64,000 bases of DNA from Sinorhizobium fredii NGR234 (GCF_000018545.1 NC_012587.1:2604001-2668000); one strand, 5' to 3'; shown: positions 19,901-28,145, numbered from the stretch's first letter. Notes: generated from the sequence alone by a model not told the origin. Numbers and translations are program-made.

Positions 19901-20677
19901 ACCGTCGAGCGAGGTCACCGTCAGCATCTCGCTGACCGGCTGACCTTGCTTGAGGGCCTGCGTCGCGATGCGGCTGTTGTCGAGCGTGTAAGTCCAGCAG
20001 CCGGTCGCCGGATCGAACGTGAAGGTACCGTAGGCGCCGTCGAGCGAGGCCGGTGTTTGGAACGCCGCCTCGCCGGCATCGGCATCCGAAATGCTGAGCT
20101 TGCCGGAGGCATCCGGATCGCCAACGCCGCCCGCCCCTGCTTCGACCACGGCCAGATTACCGGTCGCCGACGTATCGATTCCGATTGCCGCCGCATCGTT
20201 GGCACCAGTCAGCGTGAGCGACACATTCGCCTCGCTCAACGTACCATTGCCAAGCCTTATGGCGTAGACAAAACTGTCCTTGATGGTTTCACCGGCCGAT
20301 AGGGAATTGACATCGACGCCGGCCCCGGGAATTCCACTTCCGTCGCTAAGGCGATATTCGATCTTCCCGTTGTTGATCCTGACCCAGTTGCCGAGCAGCG
20401 TCGTTTCCCAGGCCGACGCGCCGGTCGATCCGACGTCTTTCGCGAGAAGCTCATAATCCGCGGTGATCGGATTGCCGTCGCCGTCCTCTAGCGCGAAAAG
20501 CGACTTGGCCTTTCCGCCAAGATCATTCGCCATCACGTCGAGAATGATGGTGTTGCTGACAGGATTGTAGTTCTGCAGATTGAGGATCTGGTCTTCTGAC
20601 CAGAGGTAGGTATCGTCTTGTGCCTGTGGAGTATTGGTAAATGAAGTCGCACTGCCGCCGCTGCTCTGCGTAGCCAT
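16907..20677 (-). CDS. VCBS-repeat RTX adhesin, type I secreted
   Basis: A 1256-residue exported protein with no Sec signal. After an Ig-like N-terminal region (1-155) come seven VCBS repeats of 111-113 residues (about 156-930), each with cores like YGTFSFDPATG and SHAIVV(N/D)ITG. A cadherin-like segment follows (KLTPVVPTDAP), then RTX calcium-binding nonapeptides (GGSGDDVLYGGSGSD) and a C-terminus ending in DFLFV, typical of type I secretion signals. The start has GAGG eight bases upstream. No HlyB/HlyD/TolC genes are in the window. The likely role is surface attachment or biofilm formation. Confidence 0.9.
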   Translation of the reverse strand: MATQSSGGSATSFTNTPQAQDDTYLWSEDQILNLQNYNPVSNTIILDVMANDLGGKAKSLFALEDGDGNPITADYELLAKDVGSTGASAWETTLLGNWVRINNGKIEYRLSDGSGIPGAGVDVNSLSAGETIKDSFVYAIRLGNGTLSEANVSLTLTGANDAAAIGIDTSATGNLAVVEAGAGGVGDPDASGKLSISDADAGEAAFQTPASLDGAYGTFTFDPATGCWTYTLDNSRIATQALKQGQPVSEMLTVTSLDGTASHAIVVNITGSNDAAAIVVDATVADDRVVSEAGAAGSGDPHASGTLSVADVDAGEAAFQTPASLDGVYGSFSFDPTTGVWSYSLDNDRATTQALKEGQPVSDMLNVTSVDGTASHAIVVSITGSNDAAAIVVDATVADDRSVSEAGMADSGDPDASGKLSVADVDAGEAVFQAPGSLDGVYGSFSFDPTTGAWSYTLDNGRATTQALTAGQPVSDTLTVSSLDGTASHAIVVNITGANDAAAIVVDATVADDRAAAEAGATGSGDPDAAGKLSVSDVDSGEAVFAAPASLEGTYGTFSFDPATGAWTYTLDNDRATTQALKAGQPVSDTLTVTSLDGTASHAIVVDITGRNDAAAIVVDVADDRAAAEAGATGSGDPDAAGKLSVSDVDSGEAVFAAPASLEGTYGTFSFDPATGVWSYSLDNNRATTQALKAGQPVSDTLTVTSLDGTASHAIVVDITGSNDAAAIVVDVADDRAAAEAGAAGSGDPDASGKLSVSDADSGEAVFAAPASLEGTYGTFSFDPATGVWSYSLDNNRATTQALKAGQPVSDTLTVTSLDGTASHAIVVDITGSNDAAAIVVDATVADDRSVNEAGTAGSGDPHASGKLSVSDVDAGEAAFQAPASLAGIYGSFSFDAATGEWNYILDNERAATQALSAGQAVSDTLTVTSLDGTVSHAIVVDITGADDAPPRQAPTDIKLTPVVPTDAPNINNFEFIGSLSAADPDAGAFVFSIASQSHAGLFSISGDTLRSDDLAPNGTFTVTVKAIQTGDPAGAAYEKTETFTIVTGSNGNTADNPSGGSGDDVLYGGSGSDMVFGLGGDDTLFGQGGNDTLNGGAGNNVLNGDGGNDTFIFQKLSGTSNHVTDFSAGTNSTSVDKLQFDVGSGTFEFAVGNNNTGVDGFKSGNDGTINALGTEVAVKTDADVSNATVQSTIDGYGNITTGALFVFYNTDLGHAAVYYDANASAAGGAVLVAELDSIATRTALLNFNSGDFLFV
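17870..20210. repeat. Seven tandem DNA repeats inside the adhesin gene
   Basis: The same CGTGTC-type anchor recurs at 17903, 18242, 18575, 18908, 19247, 19586 and 19925, spacings of 339, 333, 333, 339, 339 and 339 bp. The two 333-bp units lack two codons (VVDVADD versus VVDATVADD). The copies anchored at 18242 and 18575 are identical for over 200 bp, so this part of the array is recent or homogenised and can expand or shrink by recombination. Confidence 0.95.
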
Positions 20678-20898
20678 TAAAGTACCTCTTAATCAAAAAG
20701 AGCTATATAAAAATGATTATAGAAAAATTCAGAGAGACTTAAACTCTATACCCTTATTCGAGAATAAATCTCCATAGTCTCTTAAATAAAGACGGATCGA
20801 CTTGTCTCTTTGCAAATTGTTACCACATCGCCTGTGAAAGGGAAGTAGTTTTTATAGATCGCTTGATTTATCGCAGCGGAAACTCGCTGCGCCCGGCT
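20678..20898 (-). promoter_or_regulatory. AT-rich promoter region of the VCBS adhesin
   Basis: About 220 bp of clearly AT-rich sequence, particularly 20690-20870, separates the adhesin start from the FMN reductase gene and contrasts with the GC-rich surroundings. It should hold the adhesin promoter. AT-rich upstream DNA is typical of targets of rhizobial silencers such as MucR, but I see no defined box. Confidence 0.5.
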
Positions 20899-21462
20899 CT
20901 AATGCGCTTTCACGGCTGCAACATAATCCGCAAAGGCCTGGACGAAGGCTCGCAATCGCTCCCGGGTCTCTTCGTCAGTCAGTTGTCCCTGGCCGTCGAA
21001 GAGCGGCGCGGCCCTCAGCACCATCAGCCGCTTGCCCGACCAAAGCTCGGCGCCGAGCGTTCGCATCACGGAAAGCCAGGCGTTCTGGCTGAGAATGGTG
21101 CCGAAATTGCCCGGCGAGGCTCCGGCGAGCGCGAATGGCCGACCGCCGAACACCTTGCGGATATCGGCAGGCGGGCGGCTCAGCCAGTCGATGGCATTCT
21201 TGAAAACGCCGGGCACGGAATTGTTGTATTCCGGGGTGAAGAGAACGACGCCATCCGCCGCGATGATCTGCTGCTTCAGTGCCTCTACCGGAGCCGGCAC
21301 GCCGCTTTCGGCCTCCACATCCCCGTCATAGAGCGGGATGCCGTGCAGGGTCGCGGTGTCGAACTCGACCCCCCCGGGCGCGACCGCTTTCGCCGCGGTG
21401 AGCAGGCCGGTGTTGAAGGAAGCCCTGCGCAGGCTCCCCGATATGCCGAGAAGTTTCGTCAT
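20899..21462 (-). CDS. NADPH-dependent FMN reductase/quinone reductase
   Basis: A 187-residue flavodoxin-fold protein with the FMN phosphate loop GSLRRASFN (residues 9-17) and the family motif TPEYNNSVPGVFKNAIDW. Relatives (ChrR, YieF, azoreductase-like) reduce quinones, chromate or azo dyes by two electrons, which avoids semiquinones. It lies between the adhesin and an MhqO-like dioxygenase, so quinone detoxification is a reasonable guess. The start at 21462 matches the family N-terminus (MTKLLGISGS). Confidence 0.88.
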   Translation of the reverse strand: MTKLLGISGSLRRASFNTGLLTAAKAVAPGGVEFDTATLHGIPLYDGDVEAESGVPAPVEALKQQIIAADGVVLFTPEYNNSVPGVFKNAIDWLSRPPADIRKVFGGRPFALAGASPGNFGTILSQNAWLSVMRTLGAELWSGKRLMVLRAAPLFDGQGQLTDEETRERLRAFVQAFADYVAAVKAH

Positions 21463-21529
21463 GGAAGGACCATCCCTTTTGTTCGCGCGAAGGCGAAAAT
21501 TCCTGGTTGGCAAGAAAACTAGGAGTAGG

Positions 21530-21558
21530 GAAACAAAAGGAAAGCCGGAGGGCTTTCC
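21530..21558 (-). terminator. Terminator after the second MhqO-like gene
   Basis: GGAAAGCC (21539-21546) pairs with GGCTTTCC (21551-21558); on the minus strand the stem is followed by TTTTGTTT. It lies 34 bp beyond the stop codon of the dioxygenase gene and upstream of the FMN reductase. Confidence 0.8.
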
Positions 21559-21591
21559 TTTCTCGCGTGGCGCCCATGAGCGCCCGCCACT

Positions 21592-22545
21592 CTATTCCAG
21601 CGGCTTCAGCCGTGCTTCAATCTGCGCCCGCTTCGGCTCCAGGAAGGGTGGCAGCGACAGGCTTTCCCCGAGCGATTCCAACGGCTCGTCGACCGCAAAA
21701 CCGGGTCCGTCCGTGGCGATCTCGAACAGGATGCCGTTCGGCTCGCGGAAATAGAGCGAACGGAAGTAATAGCGCTCCACCTCGCCGCTCGACGGCAGAT
21801 GAAAGCCCTTCAGCCTCTCCGTCCACTGGTGCAGATGCTCGACATCCGGCGCCCGGAAAGCGACGTGGTGGACGGCGCCCGCGCCCTGCCGGGCGATCGG
21901 CAGCCCCGGCTGGACCGCGACGTGCAGTTCGGCCGCCGCGCCGCCCTCACCCATCGAGAAGACATGGACCTTGCCGTTCCCGTCCGGCGACGCATAGTGC
22001 CGCACCTCGCGCATATTCATGACATGGCTGAGCACCAGCGCCGTATTGGTGATGTCCGGCACGCTGATGGTGATCGGCCCGAGGCCCCTGATCTGGTGCT
22101 CGGCCGGGACCGGGCTCCTTTCCCACGGATGCGACGGCGCCAGTCCAACATCGTCCACCAGTCGGAACCGCTGGCCTTCGCCGTCCTCGAAATCGAGAGA
22201 AGTCCGGCCGTCGATTTCGCTGACCCCGCCCGACGCCACGTTCAGGTCCTCAAAGCGCCTCTTCCACCATTGCACGCTCTCGGCACTGCCGACGCGAAGT
22301 CCGGTGCGGGAGATGCTGTGCGTTCCGCGCCCCTCCGGCCCGACCGGCCAGTCGAAGAAGGTCAGGTCCGTGCCGGGCGTCGCCTTCCCGTCGGCGTAGA
22401 AGAGATGATAGGCGGTCGTGTCGTCCTGGTTGACGGTCTTCTTGACGAGCCGCAGCCCCAGCGTCTTCGTGTAGAAGCGCAGGTTCTCCGGCGCATTCGC
22501 GGTAATCGCCGTCAGATGGTGGATTCCGGTCAGTTGCAAGCTCAT
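21592..22545 (-). CDS. Ring-cleaving VOC dioxygenase, MhqO-like
   Basis: A 317-residue protein with two vicinal-oxygen-chelate modules: [19 protein letters not shown] at the N-terminus and [11 protein letters not shown] at about 220, ending in an ELATDGPGF-like motif ([14 protein letters not shown]) shared with the fused protein at 15236. Metal-binding His residues lie in both HH pairs and a Glu in the FEIATDG strand. The ATG at 22545 has a strong AGGAGG site. By homology it opens hydroquinone or catechol rings; substrate unproven. This is the second paralogue within 6 kb. Confidence 0.88.
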   Translation of the reverse strand: MSLQLTGIHHLTAITANAPENLRFYTKTLGLRLVKKTVNQDDTTAYHLFYADGKATPGTDLTFFDWPVGPEGRGTHSISRTGLRVGSAESVQWWKRRFEDLNVASGGVSEIDGRTSLDFEDGEGQRFRLVDDVGLAPSHPWERSPVPAEHQIRGLGPITISVPDITNTALVLSHVMNMREVRHYASPDGNGKVHVFSMGEGGAAAELHVAVQPGLPIARQGAGAVHHVAFRAPDVEHLHQWTERLKGFHLPSSGEVERYYFRSLYFREPNGILFEIATDGPGFAVDEPLESLGESLSLPPFLEPKRAQIEARLKPLE

Positions 22546-22650
22546 GATTGCCTCCTGGGGCTTTCGGTTGAGCTGAATATTCGGTCCGGCCCAGCGTAAC
22601 ACAAGGGAGATGGCGCGAACGGATTGTTCCCTGACGGCGAACGATCGAAA

Positions 22651-23430
22651 TCAGACTCGTCCGAGGTCCTTGAGGTACGTATTCTCGCCGCGCGAAATGG
22701 CAAAGGCCGCAGGATCGATTTCAGCGAAAATCAGCGTTTCATCGGAGGCATTGGCTTTTGCCATGACCTGTCCGTCCGGAGACGCGACACAGGAAAGACC
22801 GGCGAACGAGAACATGGCGTCCGAGCCACAATGATTGACATAGGCGACGAACACCTGGTTCTCGAAGGCTCGGGTCTGGATCATGTGATCGGTGATGAAC
22901 GTACCGGACCAGCCGGCCGGAAGCGCCGTCGGCACCAGCACGGCATCGGCGCCGGCGGATGCGAGGCGGCGGACATTTTCCGGGAATTCGACGTCGTAGC
23001 AGATCAGCATGCCGCAGGTGACGCCCTGATGCTTGAAGAGGCGCGTTTCGGGCTGCGCCGGCGTGAAAAGCGACCGTTCGTAGTCACCATAGAGATGCGA
23101 TTTCCGATAGATCGTCGGCTCGCCATCGCCATGCACATAGACCGCGCTGTTATAGACGGCGGCACCTTCCCGTTCGGCAAAGCCGGCGATAATGGCGATG
23201 CCGGCGTCGCGCGAGATCCGTTGCAATGCTTGCACGGTCCCCCCCTTGGCCGGCTCGGCCAGTGCCGGGATATCTTCGCCCGCGCCGTAGCCGGTGATCC
23301 CGAGTTCGGGCGTCACCAGCAATGTCGCCCCCTTGGCCGCAGCCTCGGCGGCCGCGCCTTCGATACGGGCGAGATTGGCGGCGATGTCGCCGCCGACGCT
23401 TTTCATCTGCAGAGCCGCAAGCTTCATCAT
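22651..23430 (-). CDS. Nitrilase-superfamily amidohydrolase
   Basis: A 259-residue carbon-nitrogen hydrolase with the Glu42-Lys110-Cys144 triad (TPELGITGYG, YRKSHLYG, ICYDVEFP). The start overlaps the stop of the upstream permease by four bases, placing it last in a Pot-type transporter operon; a longer open frame upstream is only overlap with that permease. The superfamily includes N-carbamoylputrescine and omega-amidases, and the transporter and ureohydrolase context favours an amide or carbamoyl-amine from guanidino/polyamine breakdown. The exact substrate cannot be read from sequence. Confidence 0.88.
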   Translation of the reverse strand: MMKLAALQMKSVGGDIAANLARIEGAAAEAAAKGATLLVTPELGITGYGAGEDIPALAEPAKGGTVQALQRISRDAGIAIIAGFAEREGAAVYNSAVYVHGDGEPTIYRKSHLYGDYERSLFTPAQPETRLFKHQGVTCGMLICYDVEFPENVRRLASAGADAVLVPTALPAGWSGTFITDHMIQTRAFENQVFVAYVNHCGSDAMFSFAGLSCVASPDGQVMAKANASDETLIFAEIDPAAFAISRGENTYLKDLGRV

Positions 23431-24227
23431 TTGTGATCGGAGGCCATGGCGCCGAGCAGCTTCGGCAGGTCGCCGAAGCGGGCGACGAGACCGAAGATGA
23501 CGGCCGCAGTCGAAACGAAGAGAACCGTCACCGAGGCCATGGTGGGCGTATAACCATAGCGCAGTGCGTTGAAGATCTTGATCGGCAACGTCTCCATGGT
23601 GAAACCGACGGTCATGTAGGCAACGATATATTCGTTGAGCGACAGCACGAAGGCAAAGGCGTAGCCCGAGACGATATAGGGCAGGATCAGCGGCAGCACC
23701 ACGGTGCGGAAGATGGTGCGCTCGTCGGCGCCCATCGTCGCGGCGGCCTCGACCAGCGACCGATCGATCGAGGTGAAACCGAGCGACAGCGTCACCAGCG
23801 GCAGGGTGACGAAGAAGATCGCGTGGCTGACCACCGCCGTCCAGGGCTGGCCGTAAAAGCCGGCGGTTGCCCAGAAGGTCAAAAGGCCGAGCGCCGTAAT
23901 CACCGGCGGCAGCGTAAAGGGTGCGACGCCCAGAAGTTGGAAGATATTCGCCCAGGGCGCCACCCGCCGCCACAGGAACCAGGCGAGCGGCAGCGCGATC
24001 GCCACGGCGAGTGCCGCCGAGAGCACCGCAAGCGTCACGGAGGCGAAAAGCGCGTTTCTCCATTCGGGATTCAGGAAGATTTCGCCGTACCAGGAGGTCG
24101 AAAAACCTTCCGGCGGAAAGGCGAGCGTCTGCTTCTGATTGACCGAGACGCCGGCGACCACGATCAGCGGCAGCGCCAGGAAAAGGCCGATCAGGAAGAA
24201 GTAGAATTTCTGGTAAACGGAGGTCAT
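23427..24227 (-). CDS. Polyamine-type ABC transporter permease (PotC-like)
   Basis: A 266-residue inner-membrane permease with the binding-protein-dependent EAA-type loop (EAAATMGADERTIFRTVVLPLILP, near residues 160-183) and six predicted hydrophobic segments. It overlaps the PotB-like gene by four bases at the start and the amidase gene by four at the end. The start at 24227 gives the family-typical N-terminus (MTSVYQKFYFFLIGLF). Confidence 0.9.
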   Translation of the reverse strand: MTSVYQKFYFFLIGLFLALPLIVVAGVSVNQKQTLAFPPEGFSTSWYGEIFLNPEWRNALFASVTLAVLSAALAVAIALPLAWFLWRRVAPWANIFQLLGVAPFTLPPVITALGLLTFWATAGFYGQPWTAVVSHAIFFVTLPLVTLSLGFTSIDRSLVEAAATMGADERTIFRTVVLPLILPYIVSGYAFAFVLSLNEYIVAYMTVGFTMETLPIKIFNALRYGYTPTMASVTVLFVSTAAVIFGLVARFGDLPKLLGAMASDHK

Positions 24228-25078
24228 GCGGCCTCTCCCTTGCGTCCGGCGATCACGGTGAGCGCCACCAGTCCGAGCGTCACCAGCACCAGGAACACGG
24301 CCATCGCGGCGGCAAAGGGCATGTTGGACTGGTAGATCGCCTGATCGGTAATCAGCACCGAGAGCGTCCAGTGCTGCGGCCGGCCGAGAAGCTGCGGCAG
24401 CAGGTAGGAGCCGAGCGCGAAGATGAACACCATGATCAGCGTCGCGACGATGGTGTTCCTGAGCGCCGGCACGACGACGGTGAAAAACGCCTTGAGCGGC
24501 GAAGCGCCCAGCGTCCGGGCCGCCTCCGTCAGCGTCGGATCCAGCCGGACGAGCGCCGGGAACAGGACCAGCACCGTATAGGGGAAGGCCTGATAGACCA
24601 TGCCGGTCAGCACCGCCGCAAAGCTCGGCGTCAGCGCCTTCGCTTCGCCCATCAGTCCGAGCGCGACGAGGATATTGGTGATGCCGGCCGTGCGCGAGAA
24701 CAGCGTCGACCAGGCAAAGCCGATGATGACTTCGGAGAGCGACAGGATCGAGAGCAGCGCCACCAGCCAGAGGATCTGCACGCGGCGCGCCATGCGCGTC
24801 AGCAGATAGGTGAACGGCAGCGCCAGCACCACGCAGCAGATGGCGACGGCGATCGCCATCATCAGCGAGAATCCGAGCACCCCGCCGAAGAAGGCCGAAA
24901 GGAAGCGTGCGTAGTTGTCGAAGACGAAGGCCGGCGTATAGAAGCCGCCCTGCTGCCGCTGGAAGAAACTGACGGCGATCATCGTGCCGAAGGGCACGAC
25001 GAAGAAAATCGTCAGCATCGCGGCGGGGAAGAGGAGCGGCGAATAGTCGGCGAGGGTTTGGGGCGGTTCGCGTCTCAT
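24224..25078 (-). CDS. Polyamine-type ABC transporter permease (PotB-like)
   Basis: A 284-residue inner-membrane permease with the EAA loop TEAARTLGASPLKAFFTVVVPAL near residue 195 and about six hydrophobic segments. It forms the channel with the PotC-like partner. It overlaps the ATPase stop and the PotC-like start by four bases each. Confidence 0.9.
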   Translation of the reverse strand: MRREPPQTLADYSPLLFPAAMLTIFFVVPFGTMIAVSFFQRQQGGFYTPAFVFDNYARFLSAFFGGVLGFSLMMAIAVAICCVVLALPFTYLLTRMARRVQILWLVALLSILSLSEVIIGFAWSTLFSRTAGITNILVALGLMGEAKALTPSFAAVLTGMVYQAFPYTVLVLFPALVRLDPTLTEAARTLGASPLKAFFTVVVPALRNTIVATLIMVFIFALGSYLLPQLLGRPQHWTLSVLITDQAIYQSNMPFAAAMAVFLVLVTLGLVALTVIAGRKGEAA

Positions 25079-26112
25079 TTCCTGAGCACCACGCAGACAT
25101 CCGGGGTGAGCGCCACGCCGACCTGTTGGCCGACAGAGACGTCCGGCCGCTCTCGCGGTGTCGAGACCGCGACGATCTGGCGGTCCGCAACCTCGACGAA
25201 GGTCTCGATCGTGCCACCGAGGTCGCGTACGAAAGTGACGGTACCGGTCAGCGCGCCGGCGCCCGGCGCTGTCAGATGCACGTCTTCCGGCCGGATCGAG
25301 ATCGTCGCCTTGGCCGCCTCTGACGGTAATTGCAGGCCCGGCACCGGCTGGCCAAGCACGGTTACGTGGCCGCGGGTGTCCGACTCCGCTTCGAGCAGAT
25401 TCGTCTGGCCGATGAAATCGGCGACGAAGCTGTCGGCCGGCCGGCGGTAGATTTCGATCGGCGAGGCCGCCTGGCGGATTTCGCCGCCGCTCATGACGAC
25501 CACCGTATCAGCCATGGTCATCGCCTCGCGCTGGTCGTGGGTCACGACGATCGTCGTGATGCCGAGCTTCTGCTGCAATTGCCGGAGTTCCACCTGCATG
25601 GCCTCGCGCAGCTTGGCGTCGAGTGCCGAAAGCGGCTCGTCGAGCAGGAAGAGCTTCGGCGAGATCGCCAGCGCCCGGGCGATCGCAACGCGCTGACGCT
25701 GGCCGCCGGAAAGCTTGGAGACCGGCCGGTCCGCGTAGCCGGAAAGATGGATCATCGACAGCAGTTCCTCGACCCGCTTCTTCTGGTCCTCCTTCGGCGC
25801 GCCGCGAATGCGCAGGGAATAGGCGATGTTCTCGCCAACCGTCAGATGCGGAAAGAGCGCCAGCGACTGGAACACCATGCCGAGATTGCGCTTGTGCGTC
25901 GGCACCCGCGTAATGTCCTCTCCGTCGAGCCGAATGGCCCCGGAAGTCGGCAGGTCGAGGCCGGCGATCATCCGCAGGAGGGTTGTCTTGCCGCAGCCCG
26001 ACGGACCGAGCATGCAGACGAAGGTGCCGTGCGGCACCGTGAGGTCGACGTCGTTGACGGCCTTGAAGGCTCCGAATTCCTTGACGACGTTCTGAAGGGC
26101 AAGTCCCGACAT
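25075..26112 (-). CDS. Polyamine-type ABC transporter ATPase (PotA-like)
   Basis: A 345-residue ATPase with Walker A GPSGCGKTT, signature KLSGGQRQRVAIARAL and Walker B LFLLDEPLSALD, then a C-terminal TOBE domain (about 250-345, ISIRPEDVHLT). The start at 26112 was chosen at MSGLALQNVV; the open frame extends 16 codons further. The gene follows the binding-protein gene after a 235-bp gap with hairpins. Confidence 0.92.
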   Translation of the reverse strand: MSGLALQNVVKEFGAFKAVNDVDLTVPHGTFVCMLGPSGCGKTTLLRMIAGLDLPTSGAIRLDGEDITRVPTHKRNLGMVFQSLALFPHLTVGENIAYSLRIRGAPKEDQKKRVEELLSMIHLSGYADRPVSKLSGGQRQRVAIARALAISPKLFLLDEPLSALDAKLREAMQVELRQLQQKLGITTIVVTHDQREAMTMADTVVVMSGGEIRQAASPIEIYRRPADSFVADFIGQTNLLEAESDTRGHVTVLGQPVPGLQLPSEAAKATISIRPEDVHLTAPGAGALTGTVTFVRDLGGTIETFVEVADRQIVAVSTPRERPDVSVGQQVGVALTPDVCVVLRK

Positions 26113-26210
26113 ATGTTCCCCGCTTTGGCGCTTCATGCGCAGATGCCGCGGTGCCAGCACCTATCGAGGCGCGACGGTGGCGGCAGCATTCGAGTTTGGA
26201 CATAGGTTAT

Positions 26211-26235
26211 CCCTAAACCGTCCACGGTTTAAGGG
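26211..26235. other. Intergenic hairpin upstream of the PotA-like gene
   Basis: CCCTAAACCG pairs with CGGTTTAAGGG across a four-base loop with one bulged base. It lies about 100 bp upstream of the ATPase start, on either strand a stable stem without a U-tract. It may be an RNA stability element or a protein-binding palindrome. Confidence 0.45.
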
Positions 26236-26306
26236 ATTATGCACTGAGCCATGCAGCCGTTCAGAGTGCGACAGCGGCTTTGACCCAGTTGTAGGCGCAC
26301 GGCGCT

Positions 26307-26338
26307 GCAGTCCGCACCCGTTGACCGGGGCGGACTGC
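26307..26338 (-). other. Hairpin just after the Pot-type binding-protein gene
   Basis: GCAGTCCGC (26307-26315) pairs perfectly with GCGGACTGC (26330-26338) over a 14-base loop, 10 bp downstream of the binding-protein stop. There is no U-tract, so it is better read as a partial terminator or 3'-end stabiliser that lets binding protein exceed membrane subunits. Confidence 0.6.
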
Positions 26339-26347
26339 ACGCGACCG

Positions 26348-27427
26348 TCAACCGACGATAAGCTCCGTCCACTTCTGGTTCAACCAGTCCGACTTCGTCT
26401 GGTAGAGGTCGTAGCGCGGGACGATCGGCTCGATATCGGACGATACCGCGGCAAACTCCTTGTCCGTCAGATCGGTCGACTCGCGCTTGACCGTCGGCGA
26501 GGTGCCGACCTTGCGCGACAGCGTCGCCTGGATCGCCGGCTGGCACATGTAGTCGATGAAGATATGCGCCTCCTCGGACTTCTGCGAGGCGCGCGACAGC
26601 GCCCAGCAACCGGAATCCTGGATGCCGCCCTCCTTCGGGAAGGTCGAGCGAACCGGATGACCGTCGGCGGCGGCAAGCCCGGTGACGTCGTGGTAGTACT
26701 GGCCCATCGGAATTTCGCCCGACTTCAGCGCCTGCTCGAACTGCGCCTCGTCGCGGTACCAGAGGCGAACATTCGGTTTCACTTCGGCGAGCTTCTCGAA
26801 GGCCTTCAGGATGCCCTCCTCCGTGTCGAGCGCATTGGTGCCGCCCATGTGGGTCTTGGCGGTCACTTCGAGCAGGAAGGAGTTGGAGACCAGCGCCAGC
26901 AGACCGAGCTTGTCGGCGTTCGCCGGATCCCAGAGGGCCGTCCAGGAGGTCGGGGCTTCCTTGTAGACATTGGTGTTGGTGACGAGCGTGATGTACCAGG
27001 ATACGGCACCGACACCGGCGACGCGGCCGTCCGGATATTTGTTGACGAAGCGGTCGAGAAGATCCGACGCATGCTTGATCTTCGCCATGTCGATCGGCGT
27101 CCAGAGCTCGGTCGCCTGACCCTTGAGCATCGCAACCTGCGACATCATCGAAACGTCAGCCGGTGCCTGTCCGGCACGGGCCGCCTGCTCGAGCTGAACC
27201 AGCCAGGCCTCGCCGGTCGGTTCGGCGATCGACTCGACCGCAATCCCCGTCGCTTTGGTGAATTCCGGGAAGATGTTCTTGTCGAAGGAGTCCTTGAAGT
27301 AGCCGCCATAGACGCCGACCTTCAGCGACTTGTCCTGGGCTCGCAGCACCGCGGGCATTGCCAGCATCGATGCACCGGCAAGCCCCGCTCCCAGCAGCGT
27401 GCGGCGCTTGATGGAATTGATGTTCAT
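26348..27427 (-). CDS. Polyamine-type ABC transporter substrate-binding protein (PotD-like)
   Basis: A 359-residue periplasmic protein with a signal peptide containing a twin-arginine-like start (KRRTLLGAGLAGA, cleavage near LRAQ at about 31). The mature part resembles PotD/PotF-type binding proteins (LKVGVYGGYFKDSFDKNIFPEFTKATGI). It is 70 bp downstream of the amino-acid permease gene on the same strand, so it may belong to a longer transcript. Ligand not determined; putrescine, spermidine or agmatine-like compounds fit the context. Confidence 0.87.
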   Translation of the reverse strand: MNINSIKRRTLLGAGLAGASMLAMPAVLRAQDKSLKVGVYGGYFKDSFDKNIFPEFTKATGIAVESIAEPTGEAWLVQLEQAARAGQAPADVSMMSQVAMLKGQATELWTPIDMAKIKHASDLLDRFVNKYPDGRVAGVGAVSWYITLVTNTNVYKEAPTSWTALWDPANADKLGLLALVSNSFLLEVTAKTHMGGTNALDTEEGILKAFEKLAEVKPNVRLWYRDEAQFEQALKSGEIPMGQYYHDVTGLAAADGHPVRSTFPKEGGIQDSGCWALSRASQKSEEAHIFIDYMCQPAIQATLSRKVGTSPTVKRESTDLTDKEFAAVSSDIEPIVPRYDLYQTKSDWLNQKWTELIVG

Positions 27428-27497
27428 TGCATGTCTCCTTTGTTTTGGCGGCTACCGCCGCGTTCCCTGTTGTCGTTGATTGCCTGGATTCCAAGTC

Positions 27498-28145
27498 TCA
27501 ATGTGCTGGCGCTCGTCGCTCGAGCAGCCGCGCGTATTGCGTCAGGGGATAGCAGAGCACGAAGAAAATCGCGGCGACCAGCCCATAGACGGTGAACGGT
27601 TCGAAAGTAGCATTATTGATCGCATTGGCTGTCCTGAGAAGCTCCTCGAAGCCGATGATAGAGGTCAGCGCCGTGCTCTTGATCAGCTGGACGAGGAAGC
27701 CGACAGCCGGCGGGCGCGTGATCGCAAAGGCCTGCGGCAGGATGACGAGACGCAACTCCTGGAGATAGTGCAGGCCAAGGCTGGCGCCGGCATCCCACTG
27801 GCCCCGCGGCAGCGCTTCCACGCCGCCCCGCCAGATCTCCGCCAGGTAGGCGCTGGCATAGAATGTGAGCCCGAGTGCTGCCGCCGTCCACGGTTCGATG
27901 CGGAATCCGAGCATAGGCAGGCCGAAGAACATCAGGAAGAGCTGCATCAGCAGCGGCGTCCCCTGGAAAAGCGCGATATAGCCGGCACCGAAGCGGCGCA
28001 ACCACGGGCGCTTCGCTATTCGCGCAAAGAGGATCAGCAGGCCGACCGCAGCGCCGCCGGCGAAGGCGACGATTGAAAGCAGAAGCGTCCAGCGCGTCGC
28101 GAAAAGCAGATTGCGCAAGATATCCCAGAAGGTGAATTCGATCAC
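27498..28145 (-). CDS. Polar amino acid ABC transporter permease (HisM-type)
   Basis: A 215-residue permease of the polar-amino-acid family with the conserved loop YLAEIWRGGVEALPRGQWDAGASLGL. It starts with GTG, overlapping the previous permease stop by four bases. It should pair with that permease. No polar-amino-acid ATPase gene follows: the next gene is the Pot-type binding protein. Confidence 0.9.
   Translation of the reverse strand: MIEFTFWDILRNLLFATRWTLLLSIVAFAGGAAVGLLILFARIAKRPWLRRFGAGYIALFQGTPLLMQLFLMFFGLPMLGFRIEPWTAAALGLTFYASAYLAEIWRGGVEALPRGQWDAGASLGLHYLQELRLVILPQAFAITRPPAVGFLVQLIKSTALTSIIGFEELLRTANAINNATFEPFTVYGLVAAIFFVLCYPLTQYARLLERRAPAH

Noticed and set aside
17870..20210. CRISPR array
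   Set aside because: The repeats are 333-339 bp coding units, not short repeats with unique spacers.
17681..20302. Plus-strand 873-codon open frame opposite the VCBS gene
   Set aside because: It arises from the repeat's high GC and codon structure; its translation has no known domain and the minus strand shows clear VCBS/RTX features, a ribosome-binding site and a terminator.
23431..24063. Upstream extension of the amidase reading frame
   Set aside because: The extension overlaps the PotC-like permease in another frame; the amidase family starts at 23430, exactly at a four-base overlap.
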